Origin: JBKBKN01 sp046294625
GTDB lineage: Bacteria; Bacteroidota; Bacteroidia; M30B66
Length of the DNA: 64,000 nucleotides
Assembly: GCA_046294625.1 (NCBI GenBank)
Contig: JBKBKN010000001.1
Location: 161,538-225,537, forward strand
Direction: 5' to 3'
Shown piece after piece: positions 63,687 to 64,000 of the stretch (the first letter of the stretch is position 1; each line of letters begins with the position of its first letter). A program made the position numbers and the translations under genes. The notes under the pieces were generated by a model. The model was not told the DNA's origin and searched no databases. It worked only from the letters and a program-made list of their open reading frames with translations.

Positions 63687-64000
63687 TTAAATCTTCGCTA
63701 AGTGATCTTTGGTGAGGGGCTTATTAATGAAGGTCTCTACCTGTTTGGTTGCCAATGCACGCTTTTGATCCACGGGGTTGATAGAACTAGTCAGGAATAC
63801 AATCTTCACGTTCTTGAAGAGTGTGCTGTTGATTTTGTGAAATTCTTCGGCAAACTGAAAACCATCCATCAATGGCATATTGATATCAAGAAAGATGATT
63901 TCAGGAATAAGTTCTTGCGGAAAATCTTTGGCACGAACAAAATTTTGCAGAAATTCTAAAGCACTTTTACTGCTGGTATGGACATAAATACGCTCAGCAA
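63687..64000 (-). CDS. Single-domain response regulator, 5' end cut by window edge
   Basis: The reverse frame stays open to base 64000 and shows the C-terminal 104 residues of a receiver domain: the phospho-acceptor Asp in IIFLDINMPLMDG, the Thr in VFLTSSINP and the Lys in FINKPLTKDH. The stop at 63687 follows at once, so there is no output domain; it is CheY-like. About 35-40 residues at the N-terminus lie outside the window. The phosphodonor kinase is unknown. Confidence 0.9.
   Translation of the reverse strand, partial: AERIYVHTSSKSALEFLQNFVRAKDFPQELIPEIIFLDINMPLMDGFQFAEEFHKINSTLFKNVKIVFLTSSINPVDQKRALATKQVETFINKPLTKDHLAKI

Noticed and set aside
1..64000. CRISPR array, tRNA or rRNA genes, prophage or insertion sequence
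   Set aside because: No regularly spaced repeats, cloverleaf sequences, transposase or phage genes were seen in any gap.

Overview
The window is chromosomal DNA from a member of the Bacteroidota. Four kinds of evidence agree. Three secreted proteins end in type IX secretion (Por) sorting domains: a CotH protein, a C25 gingipain-like protease and an alpha/beta hydrolase. A TonB-dependent receptor is paired with a DUF4249 lipoprotein. Many proteins belong to families concentrated in this phylum (DUF2452, DUF3109, DUF4197, DUF4476, DUF5686, DUF5777). The promoter motif TAnnTTTG, the -7 box of the Bacteroidota sigma factor, lies just upstream of about twenty genes. The DNA is moderately AT-rich, and genes are dense, often convergent or overlapping. 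I cannot place it below phylum. HldD, a family 9 glycosyltransferase, Lnt and TatC fit a Gram-negative envelope.

Layout: 1-3.25 kb holds most of a large NtrY-like histidine kinase, cut by the window edge. 3.3-7.1 kb has a small repeat protein, CotH and two unknown membrane-anchored proteins. 7.2-9.4 kb is folD-ffh. 9.5-18.4 kb has a WG-repeat protein, DUF2452, an LysM lytic transglycosylase, a C25 protease, a cyclophilin and pheS. 18.4-21.2 kb has a stand-alone biotinyl protein, hldD, a BtuF-like receptor and an OB-fold protein. 21.3-23.9 kb is an operon of two c-type cytochrome lipoproteins, YceI and a DUF5777 barrel. 24-26.5 kb has a glycosyltransferase, tatC and a decayed mntA/hepT pair. 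26.6-28.4 kb is a pterin operon (PTPS-like protein, FolE, SDR). 28.6-36.6 kb has a small lipoprotein, a broken DoxX/MauE-thioredoxin gene, glyS, a TPR protein, DUF3109, rseP, a Nudix-type regulator, a CDGSH protein and trxB. 36.6-40.3 kb has DUF4249/TonB receptor and a CoA-binding protein. 40.4-49.7 kb has an alpha-oxoamine synthase, an orphan histidine kinase, a broken DUF4476 gene, an M42 peptidase, a PhoB/PhoR-type pair and an SLC13 carrier. 49.9-64 kb has a secreted hydrolase, DUF4442, SanA, DUF4197, TerC, a dicarboxylate symporter, DUF5686, a Nudix CoA pyrophosphatase, BatA, a dihydroorotase-like protein without its first metal motif, lnt and a cut response regulator.

The most noteworthy items are: (1) an operon carrying GTP cyclohydrolase I, a PTPS-like enzyme and an SDR whose usual catalytic tyrosine is isoleucine, which looks like a tetrahydropterin route; (2) the cytochrome/YceI/DUF5777 operon with a rare CX4CH heme motif; (3) three interrupted genes (hepT, a DoxX/MauE-thioredoxin gene, a DUF4476 gene) within 20 kb; (4) a probable pseudo-dihydroorotase. 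I found no CRISPR array, insertion sequence, prophage, rRNA or tRNA, and no clear multi-gene defence island. Once the broken genes are counted, no gene-free stretch exceeds 300 bases.
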